From Liolophura sinensis (Eukaryota; Mollusca; Polyplacophora; Chitonida; Chitonidae), in the NCBI RefSeq assembly GCF_032854445.1, contig NC_088300.1, positions 7,874,001 to 7,938,000 on the forward strand: a stretch of DNA of 64,000 nt. The letters run 5' to 3'. A model generated the notes under the pieces. It was not told the DNA's origin and searched no databases. It saw only the letters and a program-made list of their open reading frames with translations. The position numbers and the translations under genes are program-made. Position 1 is the stretch's first letter. Each line of letters opens with the position of its first letter. Below are positions 44,811 through 58,900 of this stretch, one piece after another.

Positions 44811-46925
44811 TCACAGCCTAAATTTGCCTTTAGGAAATCTTGGTCGTCATCTGCTCAACAAGTCTAGATCATGGCCTTCATTCTTAACAGTAAGCCTGAA
44901 ATCTCCTTTAGAAAACCTAATTCATGGTCATGATGGTCATGATCCCCTCAACAAACTGGGCAATGGCCTGAATTCCCTCAGCAAGCGTGAATCATGACCT
45001 TGATCCTCTCAGCAAGACTGGATTATGGCTTTGATTTCCCTCAGTATTAAAGCCTGAATCATGTCTTGATTCCCCTCAGCAAGCCTGAATCATGGCATAA
45101 ATTCCCTTCAGTGAGCCTGAATTACGGCCTAAATTCCCCTTCAATAAGCCTGATCATGGCCTAAATTCCCCTTCAGTTAGCCTAAATCATGGCCTAAATT
45201 CCCCTTCAGTATTAAAGCCTGAATCATGAACCTGATCCTGTCAGTGAGCTTAAATCATGGTTTAAATTTCCCTTTAGCAAGCCTGAATCATAGTCTTAAT
45301 TTAGATAAGCCTGAATCATGACCTTCTTCCTCTCAGCAAAGCCTGAATCATGGTCTAAATTCCTCATGAAATTCTTGTAAAGCAAGCTATAGCTCTTGGC
45401 TTGTTTTCTTAAACAGAAATTTTGCTGACAGGAGAATTGTGCTGCTTTCTTAAACACTTTCTACATGTACATTTACATGTAATTAAAGACTTCCAGATCT
45501 CTAATAACCTGTATCTGACTTAAGAGTGGGCAATTTGAATGTTCAGTTTTAGCCTGGGTTTCCCATCGACCACCCATTCACTGAAGTTGCTGTATTTAGA
45601 AACATGACTGTTTTTTTTTTGGGCTGGGTATCTAGATGACGGCAGATTTTCAGTGAACTTCAAATTTCACACATGGTATTGTGTTGGAATTATGCAGCCT
45701 AACATTGAACTTCAGCTCTGCCGTGCAGATCGTTGGGAATAACAAATACTTTATAATACATGGTTTAAGTGGACTCATGATTAGCTTTCAATATGTCACA
45801 TTATTTACATGTGTGATCCGCGCGCAAACATTGTATTGTGCGAATTTCTGGGTTGCCTCAAAACAAAGCCTGAAACATGGCCTTAATTCCCCTCAATAAG
45901 CCAGAATGATGGCCTAAATGCCCCACAGCAAACCTGACACATGACCTAAATTCCCCTTCAGCAAGTACATGTAAGCCCGAATCACAAGCTAAATTCCATT
46001 TCAGCAAGTCTGAACCATGGCCTTGAATCCCCTTCAGCAAGCCTGAATCATGGCCTAAATTCCCTTTGAGCAAGTCTGATTCATGGCCTTGATTCCCCTT
46101 GAGCAAGTATGAAACATGCCTTAATTCCTCTTCAGAAAGTTCATGTAAGCCTGAATCATGAGCTAAATTCCCCTTCAGCAAGCCTGAATCATGGCCTAAA
46201 TTCCCCTTCAGCAAGCCTGAATCATGGTCTACATTCCCCTTCAGAAAGTCTGAACCATGGCCTAAATTCCCGTTCAACAAGCCTGAACCATGGCCTTGAT
46301 TCCCCTTCAGAAAGTCTGAAACATGGCCTAAATTCCCCTTCAGCAAGTCTGAACCATGGCCTAAATTCCTCTTCAGCAAGCCTGAATCATGGCCTTGATT
46401 CCCCTTCAGAAAGTCTGAATCATGGCCTAAATTCCCGTTCAACAAGCCTGAACCATGGCCTTAATTCCCCTTCAGAAAGTCTGAAACATGGCCTAAATTC
46501 CTCTTCAGCAAGCTTGAACCATGGCCTAAATTCCTCTTCAGCAAGCCTGAATCATGGCCTTGATTCCCCTTCAGCAAGCCTGAATCATGGTCTACATTCC
46601 CCTTCAGAAAGTCTGAACCATGGCCTAAATTCCCGTTCAACAAGCCTGAACCATGGCCTTGATTCCCCTTCAGAAAGTCTGAAACATGGCCTAAATTCCC
46701 CTTCAGCAAGCCTGAACCATGGCCTAAATTCCTCTTCAACAAGTCTGAACCATGGCCTTGATTCCCCTTCAGAAAGTCTGAATCATGGCCTAAATTCCCC
46801 TTTAGCATGCCTGAACCATGGCCTAAATGCACATATGGTATGCCTGATTCATGGGCTTTATTCCCTTTCAGCAAGTCTGAAACATGACCTAAATTCGCCT
46901 TCAGGAAGCCTGAATCATTGCCCTG
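44800..46925. repeat. 33-bp minisatellite
   Basis: The unit agcctgaatcatggcctaaa plus ttccccttcagca repeats about 50 times, regular from about 45,950 and degenerate to the left. Since 33 is a multiple of three, both strands stay open (341 codons plus from 46,109; 195 and 137 minus) with 11-residue repeats such as SLNHGLNSPSA. The right edge forms the 3' end of the SLX4IP-like gene. Confidence 0.95.
46857..46862 (-). terminator. Poly(A) signal AATAAA of the SLX4IP-like gene
   Basis: On the minus strand AATAAA lies about 39 bases after the stop codon at 46,901-46,903. It sits in a variant minisatellite unit (gggaataaagccc instead of the usual gggaatttaggcc). No other AATAAA was noticed close by. 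Confidence 0.6.
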
Positions 46926-49900
46926 GCCTCTTCATGGTTCACCTGTCTCACATCCATGTAGATCTTCACAAACATCTCAGGCAACAGCACCTTCATCAAG
47001 TAGTCCAAATACTGCCAGGAGGCAAAAAAGAACATTTATTTGCTTTAAACATTACTGGAGATTCCCTCATCTATGAGCAGGACAAGATGGAGGCCAGAAT
47101 TATGGTGAAAGGAGAGTTTGTCAAAGAGTTTTAAACAATCTGCATTTAACCCAGGTCAATTTAAATTTATTTATTTGATTGATCTTTTATGCCATACTCA
47201 AGAATATTTCACTTACACAATGGTGGCCAGCATTATGGTGTAGGAAACTGGGCAAAGCCCGGCGGAAACCCATGACCATCGGCATGTTGCTAGAAGGCCT
47301 TCCCAAATATGACCCCAAAGGAAGACAGCATGAGCTGGACTTGAACTCACAGAGACCACATTGGTGGGAGGATCCTGGGACATTGTGTTGCGATGGCATG
47401 CTAACCCCCTCAGTCACGGAGGTCTCACAGGTCAGTTTAAAACAATGAAACCTGTGATCATCATGTAATCAATGCTAGAATTGTACTTAGAATAGTACAA
47501 TATAGGCAAATTTTAAAACTTTCAAACTCCATCAAGAAGTGAAGGATGATAAGAAGAGAGGAATAGCACTATTACACCAAAGTTACCCATACTAAACATT
47601 GAAGCTGTACATTGTTTGTGAGCCACATTAATCATTTAGCTTGTATAATTTTGGAAACCCACCCTCAGTATAGGTTAAAAAATTCATACTAAATATGATG
47701 ACATGTCATAAAACCTATTTGATTTTGTCCCATTTACCTTTTTGTGTTTTTTGCAAAAGATTGACAACAAAGAGTCCATAACCAAGTCTCCCTGCTCATC
47801 TGTAAAGGCCCCAAAGTAAACCTGGTACATCAACCTTTCTGTAAAAAGAGTAAACAGCATACAAGTAATTAACAGTATTACAACTAACTGTTGACTAAGT
47901 GAATGAGGTCCTACGCTAGATTACAGCTCCCACAAGTTTGGCTGTGGCACAGAGTAATATACTTCATAAAAGTGTTCAAAAGTAGGTTGATCTATTAATG
48001 TTCTCATTGGAAGTGGGGCAAACATTGCTTAAAATTAATCTGCAAATAAATTAATGACGAATTTTGTCACACATGAGGTCCCTCCAAACATTTTACCCAT
48101 TTTCTGCTCTTGTGTGTCAAAAATTGTGCATTTTGAAAAACAGCTCTGATATTTTCTCAATTTTCACAAATACAAACATCAGATAAATTTTGGAAACTTT
48201 TTGAAATTTTAATTTTAGCCTTCCACAAAAATAAGAAAAAAATTATTTGGGGGTTGAACTGAAGATCAGGGCACATCTTGAAAGCTTCTACCACAAAGCC
48301 TGCAAACTTTTTATTTGGATTTCCTTGCTTGCACTCTAAGCATTTTTTGCACAAAAACATATTTCCTGTGGGAGAGACATTCAAATGGATGCCCATCAAA
48401 CTCCCTCTTTCATACAACTATGAAGATGCATTATATACTCTTAGTCCACCCTCAATTGCCCTGGCACATCAATCAGCAGCAAATAATAATGTACAAATAC
48501 AAAGGATAAAACCCACTGCCTTTCAATTAACAGTATTCAAGTTCTGTCGATATCTCCCTAGAGCCACAGAACTTTGGGGGAATTGAAGTAGCAGATTGCA
48601 GGAAAGATTATCACTTTACACTGAATTTGCTTTGAGGTTTCCATTAATGTATTTCACTGTATTTCACCAACATCTTGGTATGCATAAATGCACTGCCACT
48701 TTCAGAAGCACATACATGTAAAGGTTTTAAAATTACACTTGGCTTGTAGATGCCAACAATTAGATTTTATTATAAGAAATTAGTCGAATTTCCCATAAAA
48801 CTCATTGAGTGTCATTATATTAAATATGGATGAATCAATCAGAATCAAACAAAATGTGTCACTAGAAAAATGCTAAACTTTAGGTGAAGTACTTTAGACT
48901 ACCAAAGGTCTTTCTTAAAAATTCAAAAGGTCTTTCCACAATGCAATGACTCTTGTCAGATTTCCACGTTACTTGAATATCACTTATTTGCAGGTGCAAG
49001 ATCTGAGAAGCCAGATAAGCATCACTTGACTAAACCTTGGTTTCATTTTAACCTAAAACCTATAAGTACTTACTTCTGGTGCTCCCCCCAGCTTTGTAGT
49101 CCTGGTGCCGTTGACAAAATATCTACAAACAGTAAATATGACAGAATAGAGGCAGGCAAGCATGAGATTCACCCCAAAAATTCTAGAAGACTATGCCTAC
49201 CTGACATTCAGAATTTGTATCTGGCAGAATTACATTATTTGAATGTGCCTGAATCCATTTTCTACTTGGGGTACAGTTGTGGGTATTAGAAATTAATCTT
49301 TCAATTGCTAGCACACACTAGATGAGGTTTCCCTGCTCACACTATTTGCAAGACCAATCAAGCTACAATGCTTGTGTAGCAGTTTTATTCAACCCTTACA
49401 TAAGACCACTTGTCTTCCACCAATGTGACTTTTTACTGGCAAACCAGCATGTGTTTTGTCTCAATTTACCTGTTAGATTTAATACAGCTTGATCAGTTTG
49501 GGTGCATAACAGTTTGGAAAGGGTTATGGTACTTGTCTGTACATGTATATACATGTATCTGGGGTTAAGACAAAGCTAGGCTTGAAAATGGCTACTGCAA
49601 CTGGATCAAATTGGTTAAAATCTGTCACAAGAAAACATGGAAAATAATTATTTTCAACTTGAAAGATAAATAATTTCCACACTGATGTGGTTTTTGACAG
49701 GCTGAAAGATAAGCAACTGTAATCACACGCAGCACACGCAAAACTCACTAGGAAGACTATATCTCAATTCAGGACTGGAAAAATGGAACCTTATCTTCAG
49801 ATTTACAATACTGTCAAACTAATTTTACAAACCTTCCCCTGAAAGATATTTCGCAAGTAGTCTTCATTCTGGTGAACTAGAAATATTAATTCCTCAGCAC

Positions 49901-52900
49901 TGAGATTACTCAACTCCCTGAACAGAAGAAAAAGCAATTATAAAAAATCATTTATAAATCACCATATAACTGCCATATCCCTCACTTCTGCATTTAACAA
50001 ACCTCGATAGTTTTATGTTACTGAAATGTTATGTTTAGCTAAATGTTGATATACATGTATTGGCACTTGATGGTATTATTCTAGTTATTCATTTAAATTC
50101 AAACTACAGGTATTTATTATTAATTTGTTTTACATGAGTTTCAAACCACAGTCAAATTAAATTGCTTCAAACACCATAGCTAACAGCAATTAGGTATATT
50201 TACACAGGGAGAACTGGGCTGACCAAATCTTCTGTTCCACAACCAATGATAAGGAAAGGTGATCTACGACAGCCAAAGGTTTCAATGGACTTGTAACTGG
50301 TAACTTCGCCTTTGATACAGATTCAGAAATCTAATGTACAGTAACCCTTACTTGACAGATCTGACAACTTTCCACATAGCCTCTATATGATCCTCATCCT
50401 TCATCAGCTGAGTGTGGGACTTTGACTCCTGCAGGATGCCCTCAAGTTCTACTTCAGCATCAGAGTCCAGGTCAATCAACTCGGCTATCTTCTCACACTG
50501 CTGAAATACTTCTGAAATTCTCTTGGAGATTCTCTTGTTAGATGGTCGGGCACATTTTCCCTTCCTTATTATAGTGGTGCTGGTGGTGTTACTGTCTCTC
50601 TGTGATGTTTCAGACAGCTTCGTCAGTGGGACACTGCAATGTTTCATGGATGGAGACATGGGTTCTGACTCACACTCCTTAGAACACATGCCCTTAGCTA
50701 GCCTGCTGAGCTTTATGGATTTCCTCAGATCCTGACGATTTTCACAAGAACCTGACAACTTTCTCTTCTTCTCCTCATTGTTATCATTGTCGCTTTCCTG
50801 AGAGAAAAGTGATGTTTTTTTAACATTCTTCTTCAACATTGGCGATGTGGAGGTGCCGCTTTCACAAACAAGAATTTCATTGTCATTATCATTTTCAAAA
50901 TGTTCAATGTTATCAGTGTGATTCTTTATTGTTTTTGTTTTCAGCTTGTTACTCTTCTTGGTCATCCTCAGTGGCAGTCTATGACTCACATCACTCTCAC
51001 TGTCTGACCCTATCATCGCCCTTCCTGTCTTTAGATTTTTGCTGAGCTGCTTCTTCTGTGCTACAGCAGCAAACGCTTCCATCACACCATAAGGCTTTGT
51101 TTGAAACTCCGAGTCTCCAGTAACTTGATTGGTCTCACTACTGTCTTTGACTGAGAGCCACTCCTTGTTATTATCAGCATATGACTGAATATCAGGGAGG
51201 TCACCCACAGGCTGGACACATTCAGCTGGTTTCTGGGTCAGTTTTGCCTTCCTTTTGTACTGCTTGGACAACTTGTTGGTACATTTCTGAAGGCTGCACA
51301 CCAATGAAAGGTAAAGATAGATAACTGAAATCCATACTTCATTCTGATAAATACATTTATAGTCCAAGACTGTTAAGAGATTTATAGTCCAAGACTGTAA
51401 ATACATTTATAGTCCAAGACTGTTAAGATATTCATAGTCCAAGACTGTAAATACATTTATAGTCCAAGACTGTAAATACATTAATAGTCCAAGACTGTTA
51501 AGAGATTTACAGTCCAAGCCTGTAAATACATTTATAGTTCAAGATTGTAAACACGTTTACAGTTCAAGACTGTAAACATGTTTACAGTCCAAGACTGTAA
51601 ATACGTTTACAGTTCAAGACATGAGTTACATGTATAGTCCAAGAAGGTAAACAAATTTATAGTCCAAACACATATATAGTCTACAAATGATGATTTTAAC
51701 TTTCCGCAAATGAACTGACGTGCATAAAGAACATCTCTGTTACTTGCAAAAAAGATTGACGCTGTAGCAAGGGTTTCTACAAGTAGCTTGACTTCTGCCT
51801 TAAATTTATACCTACCATGCCTATAGGTTCATCATGAGTGTAACAGCTAATTTATAACCTGACTTCTAGCCAATACAGCAGCTGTTGCAGACTCACGTAT
51901 GTTTAATGGTCATCTGTTTGTCCTCCTTCACTGCTGTATGGTTTGATTCCTTCCTGTCCTGGCCAACCACCCAGTCCACAGAGTCAGAGTCCTCAATGAG
52001 GATCAGATCCTCAGTTGATTGAGATCTTTGAGCTAAAGAGGCGTCAGGCTCTAGAGAGGTACTGTCAGCAGGCACCAAAGATTTGACACCTGTTTCTGTG
52101 GTATTGTCCTCAGTCAGTGGCACTTTAATTGGTGACAATGGATCTTTGGATCGAGGAGAACGCACAAAGTAATCACTGATCTCAACCTGCATTTTCTTCT
52201 CATCATTCAAGGCAGAAAGGATCTGTGTTGGTATAACAACGTATGTACACAGTATGATAACTGGATCACAAGGGGTACTGCTCAGTGTTACAGGCCATGA
52301 GAAGAAGACATCAAAATCTGTCCTTAAATCAATGATGCTGCTCTACTAAGGTGAGTGAATCAATCATCAATATACATGTGTGCTGTTTTCTTCAAATGTG
52401 AAAGCAATATACATATACATGTAATAATCAAATCCTTCATCTTATGAATCTATTTCTTTAAAATACATATACATATATATCTGATTAGATTAAACCACAT
52501 GCATGAAAATAGAAAACAACAGTTGATAAAGATGTACCTTCTGTACTCCTGACGGTCTTCCTTTCTCTAAGGGAAGCACATAGATAACCATTTTTTCCCT
52601 GTGGACCTGATAATTGCGGTATCTCCCTGAAACACACGAGACCTGGTGCATTAGCTTCAATGTCTGGCTAATATGTCTATTAACAGTTACATGTATAGCC
52701 ATACTTGTACTCAGTTTTACTGCTGGCTGCATGCCGCATTTCTAAAGAATGTTGCAGCTCTAGTTCTTTTCAGCATATCTATTTAATGCACAATCTTTCA
52801 AATGTACTGAAAAAGTAAAATGTCTGGGTCCATGTAACTAAGCCAAATTACAATGTAAACATTTGGGTTGTATCTGCAGTTATTTAAACTCTATGTACTG

Positions 52901-55900
52901 GTAATATACAAAAATTAAATAAATCATTTAACTGTATGAACCATAGAGAGTGTCAGAAAGATGTGACAACATAACCCTACACTGATGTCTCCATACTAGT
53001 ATACATAGATAATATTCATGTCCACCCGCCTGAAGCCGCATCAGTACCCATCTATGTGGACTGAATGAGACAATTACATGTACCAGATTTAAAATGGTCT
53101 TAAAGCCCATTACAAACCCTGTCTAACAGTACTGCTAAAAGCAAGCTATACAATAACCTTCTTAACATGCACAAAAGATTTGCTAATTCATTACCAAAAT
53201 AATAGGTAAATTTAATTTTGACTAGCATGTTTAAATCAAAACAACAAAAATAAATGCAGCATACCAACATGCCAAATGATAAATAACAGCAAATGTATGT
53301 TATAAATCATTTCTAATTTCTGCATTATTACCACTCATGGGAGCTTTCTTTCCCTCACTGAACTCATCACTGTATGGTAGATTGTCTCGAAGTATCAGGC
53401 AGCTTTGGTGTTCTTTCTTCTCCCTAAACGCATACCCCAGTCTCACTGTTTGGCCTGATGTTAATGAAACAATTCATGTTTGTCACATGGTAGAGTTATT
53501 ACAAATGCTCTAGCTTCTCAAGAATACTTCATAAATATATGACTATTGTACAAGAGCTGGAATCCAGGGGCCAGTTGTAAAACAAGGCATTCAGAGAATC
53601 CCAGCAGCTTGCCTACTACAGCAGTCAACTGGACAATGGAATCAGAATAAACATAAAAGTTGCAAAGTGTTGTTGTGGTAAAGACGTCATTGTGGGGAAT
53701 TTGTGCACAAAACTGAGGCATTGGTCTTTGCTATGCAAAATGTGAACTGCACGCGGCAACCCTTGAACAATTCCAGCACCGTGAATAGCTGAGCAAATGC
53801 TGAGCTATGGTAGTAAAAAAACTTCATTGTGTGGTGTTCGAGAACCAACTCGCTGGAGTTGTCTTTCACATGCAAATCACTTCACATGACTGGCTATCTG
53901 TGTACTAAGGGTGGCCACTGTAGCCCTCTGATTGGCTGAACAAATACTCAGCTGACAACAGTCGCTGCCTGCGTAGATGGTTTAAACATTCCATCATAGT
54001 ATGGGAAGGAACATGCATCAGTCCATGTCATAGGCTCCTAGTACTAGCACAGATGTGGAAAGCCTTTTAGAGATACTGTGTATACCAGATGTATTGGTAT
54101 ACACCAAGGTAAATTCTTACACTCTACAAATCTGGTAAAGTAGCCAGAGAGATAAGTGATTGCATAAGAAACTGTAGCCCTACAAAAAAACTTGCAGAAA
54201 TCCATGTTAACAGGAGAACAGAATGAAGTCAATCTGAATGTGTGTCCAAAACACAGGAAAGTTGTAAAATCGCCAGAGTAATCCAATATCCTTCTTATTC
54301 TCCTACAAGTAGGTAGGCATGTGCATAATAACGGTAACCCTACATGAATCTTTTCTGATTACAAATATGGTAAATCTGGCAAAGTTCATAAATCTCATAA
54401 GCAATTAAGTCACAGAAGCCCTTTATAAACAAAACTGTTGCCGAGCATGGAGGCTTAATTTCTAGAGAACATGTTTACTACAGAAAACAAATTGAAGTTC
54501 ATATAACTGTTAAATTTTGGAACTGAAAGTCTATCAATTAAAATCAATAAAAAACATTCACAAAGCCTATAAAACTAAAAACCAATTAAACCTTCCATCA
54601 GAAGGACCTGTGTAGATGTACACAGAGAAAAAGAAATACAAATAAATAAAAACACAAACAAAACATACCTTTCTATCGCTATATGTTGGAAATCTATGTA
54701 TAACTGCCATTATACAGGAGCTCAAAAAAAAAACTTAACCTGCCATCTGAAAATATGCATTTACACACCCTACCTTAAAGTAGGGAGCAAAAAAAAAAGC
54801 CTAACCTTCAATCCATTTGTGATAGCCAAATATACAAGAGCTAAAAAAACAAACCTTAACCTTCCATCCAAGTATGTGCATTTACACACCATACCTTAGA
54901 CTAGAGAGCTAGATAAAAAAGCTTAACCTTCAATTAGTGAATGAGAGCCCATTATACATGCACATGGGCTAAAACAAAAAGCTTAACCTTCAATCCATGT
55001 ATCACAGCCTATTATACAAGAGCTAAAATAAAAAAAAAAATAAAAAAAAAAAAGAAGCATAACTGGACACCACCACCAACTCTTTTCTTCAGGAGATACT
55101 GGTACATATATTTGGATGCTGCTCTACAACCGTTTTCAGTATTTTTGTGCCCTGGTCATTCTTAGCATTTTCAATATACCTATTTTATGCACAAACTGAA
55201 TTTCATAAGTGTTGAAAAAGTACAAATTTCTCGATTTACATGTATGTAACTAAGTCAAAGTACAATGTCCACTTATTTAAACTATGCAGACGCTGTCCTG
55301 CAACAGATTTCAGTGTTTTTGTGCCTTGGTCATTCTTAGCTTTGGATTTACATGTATATTTATCTGAGTTGCCTAGGAACGCTCATACATCTGACATACA
55401 TGTCATACCTGTCAGCAACTGTGAAGTGGTGTTCATTGCTTCTTTGGCTGCCAGGCTTGATCGCTTTATGGCAATATCTTTAACCAGTTGTACAATTTCC
55501 TGTAAAACAGAAGTATACTAAGATATATTATAGCCTTTGATATAGTACATATACATCTGTTTTCCTGTTGAATGTAATTAAATAACACATTTGTTCTGAA
55601 GCTTTCGCCAAAAAACAAGTTTTTTGAGGAAAATGGGATAGTCCACTAGTTAGACTGGTCAGAAAATGAAAACATCAACTGAACAAAAAAAAAGTAACTG
55701 TCCAGTTTACAGGTTGACAAAAGTGGAACCCCAAGTGGTTAAATTCCTCAAGACTTTAAATATAGAACGCCAACATTATACAACATATGATCTAAGAGCT
55801 ACATAATGCCATGCTTATCAACAATAGAAAAGAATCTTTATTCATCTATAATATGAAAAATCTGCAAATGCTTTAAGACCTATGAATTTATTTATTTATT

Positions 55901-58900
55901 TGATTGGTGTTTTACACTGTACTCAAGAATTTTTCACTTCTTCAGTACAATGGCGGCCAGCATTATGGTGGGAGGAAACCGGGCACAGCCCAGGGGAAAC
56001 CCACAGCCATCCGCTGGTTGCTGGCAGACCTTCCCACATACAGCCGGAGAGAAAGACATATGAATTAACACATATGCCACATCACCAACAGCCAAATTCA
56101 TCATTAGAAAAAAATTACTGTTACTGAGAGAAAATAACCTGCAAATGTCGATCGGCAAACCATATGACATTTTTCTGCTGCGGCCTGCTCTGGACTGGTG
56201 ACAGGTTGAGTGGATGGACTTCTAGTTGCAGCACTTTATAATGGTTAACCTGCCAATAGCAAATGCAAGTCAGCAAGTTTTATAATATATTTACTTCCAT
56301 AATCCATGCAAAATATTCAAAAATAAGAAAAAGGTACATGCAAATGAATCAGGGAAGTTTAACAGCTGATTAAAACAATGTTCTCATGCCTGATTTACAT
56401 TTGAAAATAGCAAATATTTTAAAAACCAAAAATCTGTTGCAGTGCCCCGCTTTTGCAGGTAAGCCTATTGCCCATATGGCAGACTGCGGTTCAGTTAAAG
56501 ATGGGATATTATAGTCAGAACAAAAACACGTTCAGACAAATCAATCAACTGATGAAAACATTTTTGCATGTTTCAAACTGTTTGATTTACAATTTCAAGT
56601 GTAAGTTTACATGTGTACCAGTGATACACAGGTTTCTGTCATTCTGAATAGATGAGTTCTGTTTACTCATCACCTAATCTGTACACATCCCCCTTTATAA
56701 TATATTCACCACAAATGTATTTAACATTTGTCACTCCATCTTTTCTCTGTTTTCTTGAAGTGTATAATTAAATACTTCAGCTTGACCATTACCATGGTAG
56801 CCATGGGTGAATGACACCCACAGGTTGACATGGTACAATCATGACAATATCACGGTTCTAAAGGTTCAGTCTATTTAACATGTTCCAAAAAAAACAACAT
56901 ATATACAGGCTGGGATTTAAGAGTGGTATCATGTAAGTCCTGCACAACATGACTCCATGCTTTTATAGCTTTGACATGGTCATATTGCCATTGCTTAGGT
57001 ACTAAACTGGTGTTACCAACTCTGTCTTTAAACATTGTATTATATTTCTTTATTTTTTTATTTGTCAGTGCCTGACCTACTTGCTATTTTGCCACTTCCT
57101 ATTTTTTTGGAGACGTTCAGAGGCAGTTGAAAACCACTCTACGGATTTTAATCCGTAGATTAAGGAATTCATCTTAACTGTGGATTCTATATTCACGTGG
57201 AATAATTTACCTTTGGAAGGCAGAATATTCCATCCGGATTTGGAATGGTAAGATACTATATATATATATATATATATATTTGTGATTATTTGTATTGTTT
57301 TGTATAGTTGTATTATTTGTCTGTTTTGTAAAATGTATGTACTGAACTTATTCACACCGTCTTTCTTTCTTTGATCTTGTGTAAGGCCTATCGCTGATCT
57401 GAGTTAAACAAGCCAGTTGTTTTTCATCTTTACTCTCCGATAGTGGTACCCTTACAGTGGGGAAAACCTATCTGGGTGGAATAGTACAAGATCCATTGCA
57501 TGTACACGAGTGTCACCCTCATCTCTATGAATCCGGTGAAGGTGTATGGGCATTAGGTGTTTATTAGATGTCTGGTTTTGCTTCATGTACCTTGAAAGTA
57601 GAACACAACACACTCCCATCAGACTATACTTGAAAGATGATCATTAATTTTAATTCAACTGTAGGTGACATGTATTTGAAAATTTCAGTGTAACAATCAA
57701 TAAAAAAAAGGTTACGTTTCACAGATACTGAGTCTGACATACCTTAAATGACCATAAATTTTGTCCATGATTAACTTGCCCAATTTTCCTGATTCTGTTC
57801 TATTGGTTTTAGAAAGGTGTTTTGAGGTTTGCTTGGAACATGGGATGATATTCTAATGGAAAATTATAAGTTTCAGCACCAAAAATAGTATTTAACATTT
57901 ATTGACCTCTAAAAATGCACTGTTGTGGATGAAATTTTAGGTCATTTAGCTCAACAACAACAAAGAAAACCCCACAAAACATAACAAATTAGAGTGCCTG
58001 AATGTACTGACAAAGTGGATTGAACTTTTGACGGCTGAGTTTGCAAGATCCCTACAGTAGACTCACCTGATACTGTATATGGGCAATATGTAGCTACTGA
58101 TATCGAGTCAAGACAAGTGGTTCAACAGTTCCAGTCGTGTATCTTACAGTGTTTCTGGTTATCTGATGTCATCATAGGCTGGATGATGTTTTATGATTCA
58201 CACTATTTTCATTTATCACAATATCTTCAAAGTCTAGCAGTCACAATCAAAGCCTGTACTGTCTTCATTAGAACAGCTGACCTTCAACCTGAATTTTGAT
58301 ATGAGTGTATAGGCCATGAGTTGTTACTATTGAAGTGTAACAGGACCAGCTCTCCAATCTCCCAATGCTTATTCTAGTGGTAAAAAGTGGGAATTTCCCT
58401 TTAGCCCTTGGTAGAGCACTAGGCTCCAGCTGTGGAGAACTATTAAAGCTCAAATGCTCGTGCGACCCACAGGATAAATCCTTCAACCATCACACTGGTG
58501 CTGTGACTGAACAGGTTTCAAGAAACATAGGGCTCTGGGCCTCTCAATGGGACAGGGTTAATTTTAGTACCTGAGTTCATGATCCTGCATTTAGCGTACC
58601 TGTGAGAAGTTTGGCCAGTCGACCAGCAGTGCTTTTTGAGAAATATAGGAATGTACAGTAGTGTGAACAAATATTGAACTTGGTACAAAACCACATATGG
58701 GGTCCTAAATTACCACATATGCATGGTCAGTTAAGTATTTGCCTGATCTCATAAACTGATTCTCATAAACAGTACATTGTTAGTAGTGTGGAAATTTGGT
58801 TTTATGGCACTCAAAAATTGACCAATTTTAAATATTTTTGAAAAAGGCCCATGTATTTCAAATGGACAATTTTCTAAATTTTCAATCATCATTTGAAAAA

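Noticed and set aside
46109-47134. 341-codon plus-strand ORF as a gene
   Set aside because: Most of it is the 33-bp minisatellite and the rest is antisense to the last SLX4IP-like exon.
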